DNA of 33,669 bases from Hyphomonadaceae bacterium. Its GTDB lineage: Bacteria; Pseudomonadota; Alphaproteobacteria; Caulobacterales; Aquidulcibacteraceae. Below are positions 9,817-19,425 of this stretch, piece by piece; the stretch's first letter is position 1, and the number at the start of each line of letters is the position of its first letter. Under the pieces are notes generated by a model. It worked only from the letters and a program-made list of their open reading frames with translations. It had not been told where the DNA came from and made no database searches. The stretch covers positions 1 through 33,669 of the forward strand of contig JALHOC010000025.1 in assembly GCA_022843225.1 (NCBI GenBank). The letters are read 5' to 3'. Both the position numbers and the translations under genes were made by a program.

Positions 9817-10227
9817 CTAAACCTTTTTGTCGGCGGCTTCTTCGGAAAGAGCTCTTACCAATTCGACGACCCTTCGCCGCACCCGCGTGCTCTTAATCGC
9901 CGCGAACAGCGCCATCAATTGCGCCCCTTCCGGTGTGGCGAGGACATCGTCCACATAGTCGCGGGCGGTCTCGGCGACGCCCGCCGCCCGCCCGGTCGCC
10001 ATGCCCTCGAAGAACCGCGCGACCGGCATGTCGAGCGCCGACGAAATGTCGTGCAAACGGCTGGCCGCGATCCGGTTCACGCCCTTTTCGTATTTTTGTA
10101 CTTGTTGAAAGGTGACGCCAAGCATCTCCGCGAGCCGCTCCTGGCTCATGCCGATCTCAAGCCGCCGTGTGCGAACACGCTGTCCGATCTTGCGATCGAT
10201 CGCATTGGCCGCGCGTTCGTCGTTCAT
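9817..10227 (-). CDS. XRE-family transcriptional regulator
   Basis: A 136-residue Cro/CI-type regulator. The helix-turn-helix occupies about residues 15-60, with MSQERLAEMLGVTFQQVQKY (27-46) as turn and recognition helix, followed by the usual EKGVNRI. The C-terminal half (70-136) is helical and charged, and probably dimerises or binds an effector; no known ligand domain is recognised. ATG 10227 has AGGA eight bases upstream and overlaps the lnt stop by four bases. A longer frame to 10326 runs inside lnt and is rejected. A regulator of this type between lnt and metK is a recurring arrangement in alphaproteobacteria as I know it. Its targets are unknown; metK just downstream is an obvious candidate. 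Confidence 0.93.
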   Translation of the reverse strand: MNDERAANAIDRKIGQRVRTRRLEIGMSQERLAEMLGVTFQQVQKYEKGVNRIAASRLHDISSALDMPVARFFEGMATGRAAGVAETARDYVDDVLATPEGAQLMALFAAIKSTRVRRRVVELVRALSEEAADKKV

Positions 10228-11849
10228 CGTCTTCGTCCTGTGGCCTCGGTTGTAGCCGGTAGAAATCGCAGCCCGGCAATTATGACAAGTAAAATCCCAA
10301 GAAACACGCTGCCGTGGCGTGACCATGGCGTCGCCGCCAATGCTGGCGGCAGTTGCGCCTCGACGCCCTCTCCTCGCCCCTGAGTTGCAACGACGGCTTG
10401 CCCAAACGAATCGACGATGGCGGATGTTCCGCCCGACGCCGCACGTGCAAGCGGCAGCCCTTCTTCGATCGCGCGGTAGCGCGCCATCGCATAATGCTGC
10501 GCGGGCCCCGACCCGCCGCCGAACCAGGCGTCATTGGTCACCGAGATGATCCAGCCGGGCCGCTCGACACCACGCGGGATCAACCCCGGAAAAATTGCTT
10601 CATAACAAATCAGAACCACGGCCGGCGCGGCGTCGGGCACCACAAGCCGCGTAGGAGCCGGCCCAGGCTCAAACCCTGCCCCGATCTGTTGTAACGGCGC
10701 GATATTGAGTTGCCCAATGAGCGACCACAGCGGGATGAACTCGCCAAACGGCACCAAGCGATGCTTGTCATAGGTTTGGCTGAGGCGCGGGACGCCGCTC
10801 ACGCCGTCAACCACGGCTGCGGAGTTGAAATACGCCACGCCATCTTCGCGCAATTCGCGCCGCGTGAGCCCTGTCACCAGCACACGATCGCCTAGCGCGC
10901 GGCCTATCGTGGCCATGAAGTCAGGATTCTCAAGCATGAAAAAATTCACGACTGGAATCGCGCCCTCGGGCCAGATCACGATGGAGGCCCGGCTCTGTTC
11001 AGGCGGTTCGCTCGCGTCAAGATAGCGGCGCAACACCCGCCATTCTTGGTCTATGCGCGGCGTCCATTTCTCCGCTTGGCTCAGTCCAGAATCCGCGACA
11101 CGCACAATCGGTTGCGCGCCAGGCGGATCGATCGGCGCGCGCGCGAGCCGCTGCTCACCCCAGCCCCAGGCCAGGCCAACAGCGAGTCCCGCAACAACAA
11201 GCGGCGTAAAGCGTCGCCACGATGAGGCCTGCGCATCCGCGAACGCCGCGGGCGTCGCCGCCGCCAGCAACGTCAACAGCGAGAGGCCATACACGCCAAT
11301 GAGAGAAGCCAATTGAGAGATCGGCTCTCCCGGCGTCCAAACGTACCCTGGCAACAACCACGGAAAACCGCCGAAGAGATGTCCTCGAAGCCATTCCGTT
11401 ACGAACAGCGCCACTGCGAACACGGGCAAGCGGCGCACATCGGGCGTCCAGAACGCCATGGCGACCGCGCACCCAACGCCCCAGAAGATCGCCATGCCGC
11501 CGGCGAGCGCCAACACCGCCGGAACGCCCCACAGCGGCCCCCAGGAATCCGAGTCCACGAGAAACGCGGACGAAACCCAGTACAGGCCTGTACTCATATG
11601 CCCGAGGCCGAACCACCAGCCGGCCGCAAAGGCGGCCGCGATGCGGCGCGGGCGCTGCGCCGCATCATCCAGAAGCCAAATGAGCGCAACGATGGACGCC
11701 ACATAAATCAGCGTCAGCTGCAACGGCGCATGCGCGAGCGTCGCCGCGGCGCCCGCCACAACAGCTAAGCCGCGCCGCTGCCAGGGCGTGCGCGCGCCAA
11801 ACCAGGATTGAATGGGTGACGCCAGAGCACCAACCTCACGAACGGTCAA
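10224..11849 (-). CDS. lnt: Apolipoprotein N-acyltransferase
   Basis: A 541-residue inner-membrane enzyme that adds the third acyl chain to outer-membrane lipoproteins. About seven helices cover residues 28-235, followed by the periplasmic nitrilase-fold domain. The Glu-Lys-Cys catalytic triad is present: Glu295 (VIWPEGAIPV), Lys362 (YDKHRLVPFGEF) and Cys415 (LICYEAIFP). One helix follows near the C-terminus (about 513-530). The start is a TTG at 11849, seven bases after GGAG; no in-frame ATG exists nearby. The stop overlaps the XRE regulator start (ATGA). It is preceded by the corC-type gene 58 bp upstream. Confidence 0.97.
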   Translation of the reverse strand: MTVREVGALASPIQSWFGARTPWQRRGLAVVAGAAATLAHAPLQLTLIYVASIVALIWLLDDAAQRPRRIAAAFAAGWWFGLGHMSTGLYWVSSAFLVDSDSWGPLWGVPAVLALAGGMAIFWGVGCAVAMAFWTPDVRRLPVFAVALFVTEWLRGHLFGGFPWLLPGYVWTPGEPISQLASLIGVYGLSLLTLLAAATPAAFADAQASSWRRFTPLVVAGLAVGLAWGWGEQRLARAPIDPPGAQPIVRVADSGLSQAEKWTPRIDQEWRVLRRYLDASEPPEQSRASIVIWPEGAIPVVNFFMLENPDFMATIGRALGDRVLVTGLTRRELREDGVAYFNSAAVVDGVSGVPRLSQTYDKHRLVPFGEFIPLWSLIGQLNIAPLQQIGAGFEPGPAPTRLVVPDAAPAVVLICYEAIFPGLIPRGVERPGWIISVTNDAWFGGGSGPAQHYAMARYRAIEEGLPLARAASGGTSAIVDSFGQAVVATQGRGEGVEAQLPPALAATPWSRHGSVFLGILLVIIAGLRFLPATTEATGRRR

Positions 11850-11907
11850 ACATGTGCTCCATCAGCCCTTGGCGAAGCGGGGGTTGGAGCGCGCCACGCC
11901 ATCGCCG

Positions 11908-12822
11908 TCAACTCTGTTGCGCTGTTTGCGGCGCCTGGGCGGCGCGCCGCAAACGTATGCGCCGCACGCGGCGCGGATCGGCTTCGAGAATTTCCACATC
12001 AACGCCAGTGGGATGGTGCAAAATTTCGCCGCGCTGGGGCAACCGCCCCGCCAGCGCAACGGCGAGCCCAGCCGCAGTATCGAATTCGTCCTCATGTTCC
12101 GGCAGCGCCAGGCTCGCGCCGAGTTTGGATTCCAGCTCCTCGATGGAGGCGCGCCCGTCGGCATCAAATACGCCGCCCGAGCGTTCCGTGACCAGAGCCG
12201 CCTCGACATCGTGCTCATCGTCGATCGCGCCGAGGATCTGCTCAACCAAATCTTCCATCGAGACCAGTCCGTCGGTGCCGCCATATTCATCCACCACGAG
12301 CGCGAGGTGAATACGGCTGGACTGCATTTTGATGAACAAGGTCGAGAGCGTCATCGAGGGCGGCACAAACAGGATGTCGCGCTTGATGCGCGCGAGCAGC
12401 CGATCGGCGAACTTGGCGCGCGACTCCCCTTCCGCGCCCGGCGCCAGCAAGGACATCACGTCGCGAACATGTACGAAGCCCTGGGGATCGTCGAGCGTTT
12501 CGCCATAGACAGGCAAGCGCGAGTGCTGGCTTTCAGAGAAAGCGCGCGCGGCGTCGCCCAAGGTTGCGGCAACTTCAATGGCCACGATCTCGGCGCGCGG
12601 CCGCATAACGTCCGCGACCTTGATGCGATCGAAACGCGCCGCGCGCAGGATCATGTCTTTGTGCGCGATCTCCATCGGACCGCCATTCTCTTCGGTGTCG
12701 CGCAGCGCCTCTTCCACGGCGGCGGCCGAGCCTAACCGCTCACGCGCGAAAATCTTTGTTAGTCGTTGCACCAAGCCCGCGCGCTTGCGCGCGGACGGCT
12801 CGGCATCGGGTGAATCAGCCAT
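11908..12822 (-). CDS. CorC/HlyC-type CBS-domain protein
   Basis: A 304-residue soluble protein without the DUF21 membrane region. A short N-terminal helix region precedes a CBS pair (about 70-130 and 150-205, with VADVMRPRAEIVAI at 69-82 and DEYGGTDGLVSMEDLVEQI at 178-196). A CorC_HlyC transporter-associated domain follows at about 213-295. Proteins of this type are linked to magnesium and cobalt efflux or to membrane maintenance; the older 'hemolysin' name is misleading. It sits between ybeY (29 bp upstream) and lnt, the conserved ybeY-corC-lnt order. The start is ATG 12822. Confidence 0.95.
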   Translation of the reverse strand: MADSPDAEPSARKRAGLVQRLTKIFARERLGSAAAVEEALRDTEENGGPMEIAHKDMILRAARFDRIKVADVMRPRAEIVAIEVAATLGDAARAFSESQHSRLPVYGETLDDPQGFVHVRDVMSLLAPGAEGESRAKFADRLLARIKRDILFVPPSMTLSTLFIKMQSSRIHLALVVDEYGGTDGLVSMEDLVEQILGAIDDEHDVEAALVTERSGGVFDADGRASIEELESKLGASLALPEHEDEFDTAAGLAVALAGRLPQRGEILHHPTGVDVEILEADPRRVRRIRLRRAAQAPQTAQQS

Positions 12823-12851
12823 ATGTGTGGATCATACTCCGGGTGCGCTCT

Positions 12852-13328
12852 TCACGCGTAGGGATCTTCTATCCCCAGCGACATGAGTATCGCCCGCTCG
12901 CGCGCTTCCATTTTCTCAGCATCGGCGGGGTCTGTGTGATCATACCCCAAAAGATGCAGGAACCCATGCACGGCCAAGTGCGCAGCGTGGTTTTCGAACC
13001 TCTTGCCTTGAAATTCCGCTTCAACGGCAATGGTTTCGGCGGCTAGAGCGATGTCGCCGAGAAACCCTTGCTCGCCCTCGCCGCCAGGCGCCGGCGGAAA
13101 GGAGAGAACGTTGGTTGGCCCCTCCTTGCCTCGGAATTCCTTGTTGAGCGCGGCAATCGAGGCATCGTCACCCAACAAGAGCGCGATCGCGCCCCCCTTC
13201 TCTTCGAGGGCGGCAGCGGCAGCCAAGGCGTTGGCCAGATGATCCTCGTGTCCCCGCCACAAGGGCGAGCCGCCGACGATATCGACCTCTAACTCACGCT
13301 CAGCCACCCCCACCCCCATCACGGTCAT
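12852..13328 (-). CDS. ybeY: rRNA maturation endoribonuclease YbeY
   Basis: A single-strand-specific metallo-RNase needed for 16S rRNA 3'-end maturation and ribosome quality control. The UPF0054 zinc motif HxxxHxxxxxH is clear as HGFLHLLGYDH near residues 121-131, and NVLSFP precedes it at about 73-78. Three starts are possible: TTG 13340, ATG 13328 and ATG 13319. ATG 13328 is chosen for its length of 158 residues. All overlap the end of phoH, so translation is probably coupled. The neighbours phoH and corC are the usual ones. Confidence 0.95.
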   Translation of the reverse strand: MTVMGVGVAERELEVDIVGGSPLWRGHEDHLANALAAAAALEEKGGAIALLLGDDASIAALNKEFRGKEGPTNVLSFPPAPGGEGEQGFLGDIALAAETIAVEAEFQGKRFENHAAHLAVHGFLHLLGYDHTDPADAEKMEARERAILMSLGIEDPYA

Positions 13329-14283
13329 AAGCTTCGACAATTCTTGCGACGAGCCTGTGACGCACCACGTCCTGCGTGGCGAAGCGAATCACCTCGACCC
13401 CGGGCACAGACGCAAGAATGCCGATGGCGTGCGCGAGGCCCGATTGCTCGACACGGAGCAAATCCACTTGGCTGGGGTCGCCAGTGACCACCATGCGCGA
13501 GCCTTCGCCAAGGCGCGTCAGCACCATCTTCATCTGCAAGACCGTGGCGTTCTGTGCCTCATCGACAATCACAAACGCGTTCGACAGCGTGCGCCCACGC
13601 ATGAACGCTAAAGGCGCGACCTCGATCTGACGGCGCTCGCGCCGCAATTTCAGATCATTCTCGCTCATCTGACTGCGAAAAGCATCCCAGATCGGCTGCA
13701 AATAGGGATCGACCTTTTCCGCCAGATCGCCCGGCAGATAGCCGAGCTTTTCACCCGCCTCCACGGCCGGACGCGTCACGACAATACGATCCACGCGCTC
13801 TTGCTTAAGCGCTTCGACAGCAGCGGCAACGGCAAGAAACGTCTTGCCCGTGCCCGCCGGGCCAACGCCAAAAATCAAGTCGATCGCTTCGTCGCGCAGC
13901 GCGCCGACATAATGAACCTGCCGCGGCGTCCGCAGCGTAAGCCCGCCCAATTGGGGTAGATTCATGGGGCCGGGATTTCCGCTCGCCCCCTCAGAGAACG
14001 AGATCGCCGCCAGCACCTCGCCCTCTCGCACCCGGCCCTTACGTCGCGCCAAATCAAGCAGAGCTTCGACAATGCGGCTGACGCGCTCGAGATCCGCTAC
14101 GGCCTCGCTGCGCGCAATCAGCTGATCGCCTTGAGCGTCCACAATGAGCCGATAAGCGGGCTGTCCGCGTGGCGCATTCGGATCGCGAAACGCTTCCTGG
14201 ATTTGCGCGACATGGCGATGCAGCGGTCCGAACACGGCCTGCGCGGCTTCTCCCAGCGCGAAAGTACGCGTTTGATCGCTCAC
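13300..14283 (-). CDS. phoH: PhoH-like ATPase
   Basis: A 327-residue PhoH/YbeZ-type P-loop ATPase. Walker A is [15 protein letters not shown] at 139-153, and the Walker B region is [11 protein letters not shown] at about 230-240. Before them lies an N-terminal KH-like RNA-binding region (about 40-90). A glycine run ends the protein. YbeZ-type proteins associate with YbeY and are believed to act with it on RNA; the gene order phoH-ybeY fits. The GTG start at 14283 overlaps the miaB stop as GTGA, and the 3' end overlaps ybeY. No phosphate-regulon box is visible. Confidence 0.96.
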   Translation of the reverse strand: MSDQTRTFALGEAAQAVFGPLHRHVAQIQEAFRDPNAPRGQPAYRLIVDAQGDQLIARSEAVADLERVSRIVEALLDLARRKGRVREGEVLAAISFSEGASGNPGPMNLPQLGGLTLRTPRQVHYVGALRDEAIDLIFGVGPAGTGKTFLAVAAAVEALKQERVDRIVVTRPAVEAGEKLGYLPGDLAEKVDPYLQPIWDAFRSQMSENDLKLRRERRQIEVAPLAFMRGRTLSNAFVIVDEAQNATVLQMKMVLTRLGEGSRMVVTGDPSQVDLLRVEQSGLAHAIGILASVPGVEVIRFATQDVVRHRLVARIVEAYDRDGGGGG

Positions 14284-15626
14284 GCCGCCACCATCGCGCC
14301 CAGTGTTCCGGCAAGCGAGTTTTGCGATGACGACACAATAGAAACCGTGACGATTTCGCCAGGCTCCGCGTGCGCGTCGTCAAAGTGCACAGCCTGGAGG
14401 TACGGCGAGCGCCCGTGCATTTGGCCCGCCTGGCGTCCCTGCCCCGTCACCAGGACAGGCAGGGTGCGCCCGATCTGGGCTTCGTTGAAAGCGCGCTGCT
14501 GGTGCGACAGCAAAGCTTGCAGACGTGCGAGACGCTCAGCTTTCACGTCCTCGCCGACCTGCCCATGCATGGCGGCTGCGGGCGTGCCTGGGCGTGGCGA
14601 ATACTTGAATGAATATGCCGACGCGAAGCCAATATCGGCGACAAGAGCCAAGGTGGCGTCGAAATCCTTCTCGGTCTCCCCTGGGAAGCCCACGATAAAA
14701 TCCGTCGACACCGCGATATCCGGGCGCACGGCGCGCAACCGCACGATGATGTCGCGATAGAGTGCGCCATCATGTTTGCGGTTCATGGCCCTGAGAATCC
14801 GATCAGAACCTGATTGCACGGGCAAATGCAAATAAGGCATCAGCTTAGGCTCAGCCCCATGCAGCGCGATCAGGTCATCGCTCATCTCGATCGGATGGGA
14901 TGTCGTGTAACGCAGTCGCTCAAGGCCCTCGATACGCGCAAGCTCCTGCAGCAAGTCCGCCAAGCCGGCACCGCCATCGCCATGATAGGCGTTCACGTTC
15001 TGCCCGAGCAGCGTGATCTCGCGCACGCCCCGGTCCGTCAGCGCGCGCGCCTCCGCGAGCACATCCTTTACGGGGCGCGAAAACTCAGCGCCGCGCGTAT
15101 AGGGCACCACGCAGAAGGTGCAGAATTTGTCACAGCCCTCCTGGATCGAGAGGAACGCGGTGACGCCATCGGGCGCGCGCGCGGGCAACGCATCGAATTT
15201 TTCCTGCGCAGTAAACTCGGCGGCCAGCCGATCGCCCGTCTTTCGGGCCGCGCGCGCGATCAATTCAGGCAGCTTGTGATAAGCCTGTGGGCCGACCACC
15301 AGATCAACTTCAGGCGCGCGGCGGATTATCTCTTCGCCCTCGGCCTGCGCGACACAACCGGCAATCGCGATCGTGGTCGTCTTGCCCTCGCCACGGCGTC
15401 GCTCCTTGTGCGCACGCAAGCGGCCTATCTCCGAATAGACCTTTTCGGTCGCTTTCTCGCGAATGTGGCAGGTGTTTAGGATGACCAAATCAGCTTCGTC
15501 TGGCTTGTTCGCCAGTACATAGCCCAGCGGCATCAGCACATCGCGCATGCGCTCGCTGTCATACACATTCATCTGACAGCCATAGGTCTCGATAAAAAGC
15601 TGCTTGGGTACGCCGCGTTCTGACAT
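14280..15626 (-). CDS. miaB: tRNA-2-methylthio-N6-dimethylallyladenosine synthase
   Basis: A 448-residue radical-SAM methylthiotransferase that converts i6A37 to ms2i6A37 in tRNAs reading UNN codons. The N-terminal UPF0004 domain has its auxiliary-cluster cysteines at Cys17 (ETYGCQMN), Cys53 (NTCHIREKA) and Cys91 (AGCVAQAEG). The radical-SAM cluster cysteines are Cys165, Cys169 and Cys172 ([17 protein letters not shown]). A TRAM domain ends the protein (about 370-435). ATG 15626 is chosen because it falls just after the fur stop; a longer frame to 15671 would run into fur. phoH follows with a GTGA overlap. Confidence 0.97.
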   Translation of the reverse strand: MSERGVPKQLFIETYGCQMNVYDSERMRDVLMPLGYVLANKPDEADLVILNTCHIREKATEKVYSEIGRLRAHKERRRGEGKTTTIAIAGCVAQAEGEEIIRRAPEVDLVVGPQAYHKLPELIARAARKTGDRLAAEFTAQEKFDALPARAPDGVTAFLSIQEGCDKFCTFCVVPYTRGAEFSRPVKDVLAEARALTDRGVREITLLGQNVNAYHGDGGAGLADLLQELARIEGLERLRYTTSHPIEMSDDLIALHGAEPKLMPYLHLPVQSGSDRILRAMNRKHDGALYRDIIVRLRAVRPDIAVSTDFIVGFPGETEKDFDATLALVADIGFASAYSFKYSPRPGTPAAAMHGQVGEDVKAERLARLQALLSHQQRAFNEAQIGRTLPVLVTGQGRQAGQMHGRSPYLQAVHFDDAHAEPGEIVTVSIVSSSQNSLAGTLGAMVAA

Positions 15627-15627
15627 C

Positions 15628-16056
15628 TCAGCGCTTATCCTGCTTGGATTTGGCGTCCAGTGGCACGCCATAGAGCTCCAGCCGGTGATCGACCAGCTTG
15701 TAGCCCAAGCGTTCAGCGATCTCGCGCTGCAAACGTTCGATCTCAGGGTCGACGAATTCGATGACCTGACCAGATTTCATATCGATGAGATGATCATGAT
15801 GGACGTTGGGCGTCTCTTCATAGCGCGAGCGGCCGTCGCGAAAATCATGCCGCTCCAGAATGCCGGCCTCCTCGAACAAGCGCACCGTCCGGTACACTGT
15901 CGCGATCGAGATGCCTGAATCGACGGCGGCGGAGCGCCGGTGCAATTCCTCGACATCGGGGTGATCCTGGCTGCCCGAGATTACGCGCGCGATCACGCGA
16001 CGCTGCTCGGTCATGCGCATCCCCTTCTCGACACAGAGTTTTTCGATCCTGTCCAT
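15628..16056 (-). CDS. fur: Fur-family metal-responsive regulator
   Basis: A 142-residue ferric-uptake-type regulator. A winged helix (about 1-80) contains [12 protein letters not shown] and [16 protein letters not shown]. The dimerisation/metal domain has [17 protein letters not shown], where the E. coli Cys-x-x-Cys structural zinc site is absent, as in alphaproteobacterial Fur/Mur proteins. It could therefore respond to iron or manganese; the sequence alone does not decide. ATG 16056 gives the standard [12 protein letters not shown] start and has GAGGAG just upstream. The open frame continues to 16251, but that extension is unlike the family. It is followed two bases later by miaB. Confidence 0.95.
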   Translation of the reverse strand: MDRIEKLCVEKGMRMTEQRRVIARVISGSQDHPDVEELHRRSAAVDSGISIATVYRTVRLFEEAGILERHDFRDGRSRYEETPNVHHDHLIDMKSGQVIEFVDPEIERLQREIAERLGYKLVDHRLELYGVPLDAKSKQDKR

Positions 16057-16117
16057 CTGCTCCTCGGCGCGGGGGAGCAATACTCTCTCCCAGCGCGAAG
16101 TGTCCACCGTGAACGCG

Positions 16118-16534
16118 TCACATCGGCAAGGCGCGCCGCATGACAACGGCGTTAACGGCGCCGCCATAATAGCCAGGCCTTCGCCCAACCTCGGCGAATC
16201 CCTGCTTCGCGTACAAAGCGCGCGCGGCGGGATTGTCTTCGGCGACCTCAAGGTGGATCGTTTCAGCGCCCCGCGCGACGGCGGCAGCGCACACTGCCTC
16301 CACCAATCCCGCGCCCCGGCCCTTGCGACGGGCCGATGGCGACACCGCTAGAGTCAGCACCTCGCCCTCGCCGGCGATTGCCCAAGCCAAGATGAAGCCA
16401 TCGCTACACAGAATCGCGAAGGCGGCAGGGTTCTCCAAAAGTCGCTCGAACTCGCGCGCACCCCAGGGGCGTTCAAAGCTCTCGGCATGCAGTGCCGCGA
16501 GCTGCGCGGCGGATTCTTTGCCGACGATGTTCAC
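16118..16534 (-). CDS. rimI: Ribosomal-protein-alanine N-acetyltransferase-like GNAT
   Basis: A 138-residue GNAT protein of the RimI type, which acetylates the N-terminal alanine of ribosomal protein S18 in E. coli. The acetyl-CoA loop is [14 protein letters not shown] (64-77). The family Glu/Asn/Tyr signature is visible as [18 protein letters not shown] (97-114). The GTG start at 16534 overlaps the tsaB stop as GTGA, matching the widespread tsaB-rimI pairing. The 61-bp gap to fur holds no obvious promoter. Confidence 0.94.
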   Translation of the reverse strand: MNIVGKESAAQLAALHAESFERPWGAREFERLLENPAAFAILCSDGFILAWAIAGEGEVLTLAVSPSARRKGRGAGLVEAVCAAAVARGAETIHLEVAEDNPAARALYAKQGFAEVGRRPGYYGGAVNAVVMRRALPM

Positions 16535-17139
16535 GACGGGCCCGGTGTCGTCACATGCGGCGCGCGAAGATAGGTTGGGTTTGGCGGATAGAACGTGGGA
16601 TCAAACAATGCGGTGCGGCGCGCCAAAACGCCCACATCGACGACCACATTTGGCCCGATCAACTTGACGGCTCGCTCGCTGGCTGCCTCACGCAACAACG
16701 CGATGTGCAGGCCGCGTTCGGTTCCACTGGGCCTAATCAGCGCCGCGCTATCTTCGTAAAGCGCTAGATAAGATGCGCCTGGCGTTTCGATCAGCGCGGC
16801 CCGCAGGCCCTCTTCGCCTTCCTGCAACGCCATCGCTTCCAGGGTTGAAACGCCGACGCACGGTTTGCACAGCGCCAGCGCAAGGGCGCGGGCAAACGAC
16901 AATCCCACGCGCACGCCGGTAAACGAGCCTGGGCCGGTTGTGACTGCAATGCGATCAATGTCGGCAAAAGCGATGCCCGCTGCACTGACAACATCTCGCG
17001 CCATAGGCGCCAAACGCTCTGCCTGCCCACGCTGCATCGGCTCGCTTGCAATCGCCAGCACATCGTTGCCGTCCGCGAGCGCAACCGAGCAGGCATCCAA
17101 GCTCGTATCGATGGCGAGAACGAGCAGCGCTGCGTTCAA
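16531..17139 (-). CDS. tsaB: tRNA t6A37 synthesis protein TsaB
   Basis: A 202-residue ASKHA-fold partner of TsaD, required for N6-threonylcarbamoyladenosine at position 37 of ANN-decoding tRNAs. The N-terminal strand reads [16 protein letters not shown] (6-21), and the family motif is [14 protein letters not shown] at 67-80. The length fits TsaB, not the longer TsaD. The start is a TTG at 17139 overlapping the nfu stop (TTGA). The 3' end overlaps rimI. Confidence 0.95.
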   Translation of the reverse strand: MNAALLVLAIDTSLDACSVALADGNDVLAIASEPMQRGQAERLAPMARDVVSAAGIAFADIDRIAVTTGPGSFTGVRVGLSFARALALALCKPCVGVSTLEAMALQEGEEGLRAALIETPGASYLALYEDSAALIRPSGTERGLHIALLREAASERAVKLIGPNVVVDVGVLARRTALFDPTFYPPNPTYLRAPHVTTPGPS

Positions 17140-17714
17140 GCCACCTGCTCCACCGCGTTAACTTCCGGCACATAGTGCTTGAGCATGTTTTCGATGCCCT
17201 GTTTTAGCGTCAACGTGGAGGAGGGACAACCAGCGCACGAGCCGCGCATGGTGAGCCGTACGATACCTTCAGAATGATCCCAGGAATGAAAAATGATGTC
17301 GCCGCCATCTCGCGCCACGGCTGGGCGCACGCGCGCCTCGATGATCGCCTTGATCTCTTTCACGATGCCCGCAGCTTCTCCTTGGTAGACCTCGGCGCCC
17401 TCTTCTGCGTCATCCGCAGCCGCGCCCGCATCGCTCAGTACGGGGCGACCCGAGGTGAAGTGATCCATAATGGCGGCCAGAACATGGGGCTTCAGATGCG
17501 GCCATTCGGTCCCGTCCGCCTTGGTGATGGTGATAAAGTCGCCGCTCAGATACACGCGCTCGACGCCATTGAGCGCAAACAGCGCCGTCGCCAGCGGCGA
17601 GGCCAATCCGGCATCCGCATCGACAAACTCGCGGCTGCCCGCGCCAAGCACATCCCGGCCCGGGAGAAACTTCAGGGTTCGCGGATTCGGTGTGGATTCT
17701 GTTTGAATAAACAT
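17136..17714 (-). CDS. NifU-type Fe-S scaffold/carrier protein (Nfu)
   Basis: A 192-residue protein with an N-terminal Nfu_N domain (about 1-87, beginning [20 protein letters not shown]) and a C-terminal NifU-like domain (about 113-187). The C-terminal domain has the cluster-binding Cys160-x-x-Cys163 ([10 protein letters not shown]) and the preceding ARDGGDIIF. It delivers [4Fe-4S] clusters to client enzymes. It lies five bases after the usp stop and overlaps tsaB. miaB, which needs two such clusters, is four genes downstream. Confidence 0.96.
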   Translation of the reverse strand: MFIQTESTPNPRTLKFLPGRDVLGAGSREFVDADAGLASPLATALFALNGVERVYLSGDFITITKADGTEWPHLKPHVLAAIMDHFTSGRPVLSDAGAAADDAEEGAEVYQGEAAGIVKEIKAIIEARVRPAVARDGGDIIFHSWDHSEGIVRLTMRGSCAGCPSSTLTLKQGIENMLKHYVPEVNAVEQVA

Positions 17715-17719
17715 GCCAA

Positions 17720-18235
17720 TCAGGTGGCGGCTGGGTTCGCCCCGGTCAAGCCGGCCGACAGTGCGAGCTTGCGAATCTCCTCGCGCGAGAGCGCGCCGGG
17801 CACGACAAGAACTGGCACGGGGCGCGGCCCAAGCCCTTCGCGTTTACCCAATTGCGTCACCAGAGGCCCCGGCCCCCCAGGCCCCGCCGCCGACGCCAGC
17901 ACGACCAGCTTGATTGACGCGTCTTGTTCCAAAACCTTGCGCAGCTCGGGCTTGAGATCACCTTCGCGCAAGACGGGCTCGGCGGTGACGCCGCACTCAG
18001 CCCAGACCTCTGCCGCAAAACGCTGGGTCAGCGATTCTGCTGCATCCTGAGCTTGGCGGCGCATTTCCTCAGTGATCGACGCCCACGGCGCCGGATCAGG
18101 CGGCTCGATCACGCGCAGCATCACAAGCCGCCATCCCGTGCCCTTACACAGGAGGCCGGCATAGATCAGTGCGTCCGGGAATTCCTCGCTCTCGTCGGCA
18201 ATAACGAGACAGGCAAAGACGCTAGGATCCGACAT
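17720..18235 (-). CDS. Universal stress protein family (degenerate nucleotide loop)
   Basis: A 171-residue single UspA-like domain with alternating strands: FACLVIADESEEFPDAL at 7-23 and KLVVLASAAGPGGPGPLVTQL near 109-129. The terminal strand is PVPVLVVPG (139-147). The canonical ATP loop (Gly-x2-Gly-x9-Gly-Ser/Thr) is not intact: after the Gly-rich part the final Gly-Ser/Thr is missing, so ATP binding is doubtful. It lies between trpS and nfu, a conserved alphaproteobacterial location for a protein of this kind. Function unknown. The start is ATG 18235. Confidence 0.88.
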   Translation of the reverse strand: MSDPSVFACLVIADESEEFPDALIYAGLLCKGTGWRLVMLRVIEPPDPAPWASITEEMRRQAQDAAESLTQRFAAEVWAECGVTAEPVLREGDLKPELRKVLEQDASIKLVVLASAAGPGGPGPLVTQLGKREGLGPRPVPVLVVPGALSREEIRKLALSAGLTGANPAAT

Positions 18236-18278
18236 CGTTAGATTTATGGACCGACGTCACCCCTTCCGGCAACCGCCG

Positions 18279-19316
18279 TTACGCGCGCCAGAACCCAACC
18301 CGCTCGCGCACCTCATCCATGATCGGCGCGGCGATGGCGCGCGCGCGCCCAGCACCATCCTGCAATATCGCGTCGAGCGCCGCTGGGTCAGCGTTAAGAC
18401 GGCGCATCTCAGCGGCGATCGGCGCGAGTTTCACCGCCAATACCTCGGCCAGCGCGGGCTTGAAGGCCCCGAAGCCCTTGCCGCCGAACTCGTTCAGCAC
18501 ATCCTCTACGCTAAGTTCACTCACCGCCGCATAGATGCCGACGAGGTTTTCGACCTCGGCGCGCCCCGCAAGTCCAGCTTTCGACTCGGGTAGTGGATTT
18601 GGGTCAGTAGTTGCTTTCTTGACCTTCTGTAGGATTGCGTCCGCATCGTCGGTAAGATTGATCCGTGTCAGGTCGGACGGATCGGACTTGGACATCTTCT
18701 TGCTCCCGTCGCGCAAGCTCATGATCCGCGCGCCGGGGCCTTGGATCAACGGCTCCGGCAGCGGGAAGAAGCCTGGCGCGTCGTAATCGTTGTTGAACTT
18801 TTGAGCGATGTCGCGCGACAGCTCAAGGTGCTGCTTCTGATCCTCGCCGACCGGCACATGCGTGGCTTTGTACAACAAAATATCAGCCGCTTGAAGCACG
18901 GGATAGTCGAACAGCCCGACGCTCATGCGTTCGGCATGTTTGCCCGCCTTGTCCTTGAATTGCGTCATGCGCTCGAGCCAGCCCATGCGCGCGATGCAGT
19001 TGAACACCCATGCCAGCTCGCTGTGTTCGCGCACCGCCGATTGGACGAACACAATCGATCGCTTGGGATCGACGCCTGCGGCAAGATAGGCGGCGGCCAC
19101 TTCCCGCGACTTCGCGGCGAGTTCTTTCGGGTCTGGTCCCGCCGTGATCGCATGCAGATCGACCACGCAGTAGATACACTCCTGAAACTTGCCCTGAAGC
19201 GCGACAAACTTTTGTAGCGCGCCGAGATAATTGCCGAGATGCAGTCCGTTCGTCGGCTGCATGCCTGAAAACACACGTTCGGGACCCTTGTAGGCGGGCG
19301 AAGGGGCGTCAGTCAT
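18279..19316 (-). CDS. trpS: Tryptophanyl-tRNA synthetase
   Basis: A 345-residue class I aminoacyl-tRNA synthetase that charges tRNA-Trp. The HIGH-type motif is [11 protein letters not shown] (24-34), following FSGMQPTN. The KMSKS loop is [13 protein letters not shown] at about 203-215. The length is typical for bacterial TrpRS. ATG 19316 has GGAG six bases upstream. It is separated from murJ by 109 bp with no further gene, so it may have its own promoter. Confidence 0.97.
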   Translation of the reverse strand: MTDAPSPAYKGPERVFSGMQPTNGLHLGNYLGALQKFVALQGKFQECIYCVVDLHAITAGPDPKELAAKSREVAAAYLAAGVDPKRSIVFVQSAVREHSELAWVFNCIARMGWLERMTQFKDKAGKHAERMSVGLFDYPVLQAADILLYKATHVPVGEDQKQHLELSRDIAQKFNNDYDAPGFFPLPEPLIQGPGARIMSLRDGSKKMSKSDPSDLTRINLTDDADAILQKVKKATTDPNPLPESKAGLAGRAEVENLVGIYAAVSELSVEDVLNEFGGKGFGAFKPALAEVLAVKLAPIAAEMRRLNADPAALDAILQDGAGRARAIAAPIMDEVRERVGFWRA

Positions 19317-19425
19317 GGAAAACTCCGGAACACAAGAAGAGGCGGGCGCGGTTGCGCCGATCGAGTCAGACGATCAGGCCCGCCATCGAAAAAATTCGCT
19401 TCTCGTGTTCATGGCGGGCTTCCTA

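Noticed and set aside
11812-12735. A 307-codon plus-strand frame opposite the corC-type gene
   Set aside because: It is the mirror of a clear CBS/CorC protein, has no ribosome binding site and shows no motif.
16057-16251. N-terminal extension of fur by 65 residues
   Set aside because: It is unlike any Fur and runs into rimI. ATG 16056 gives the standard start.
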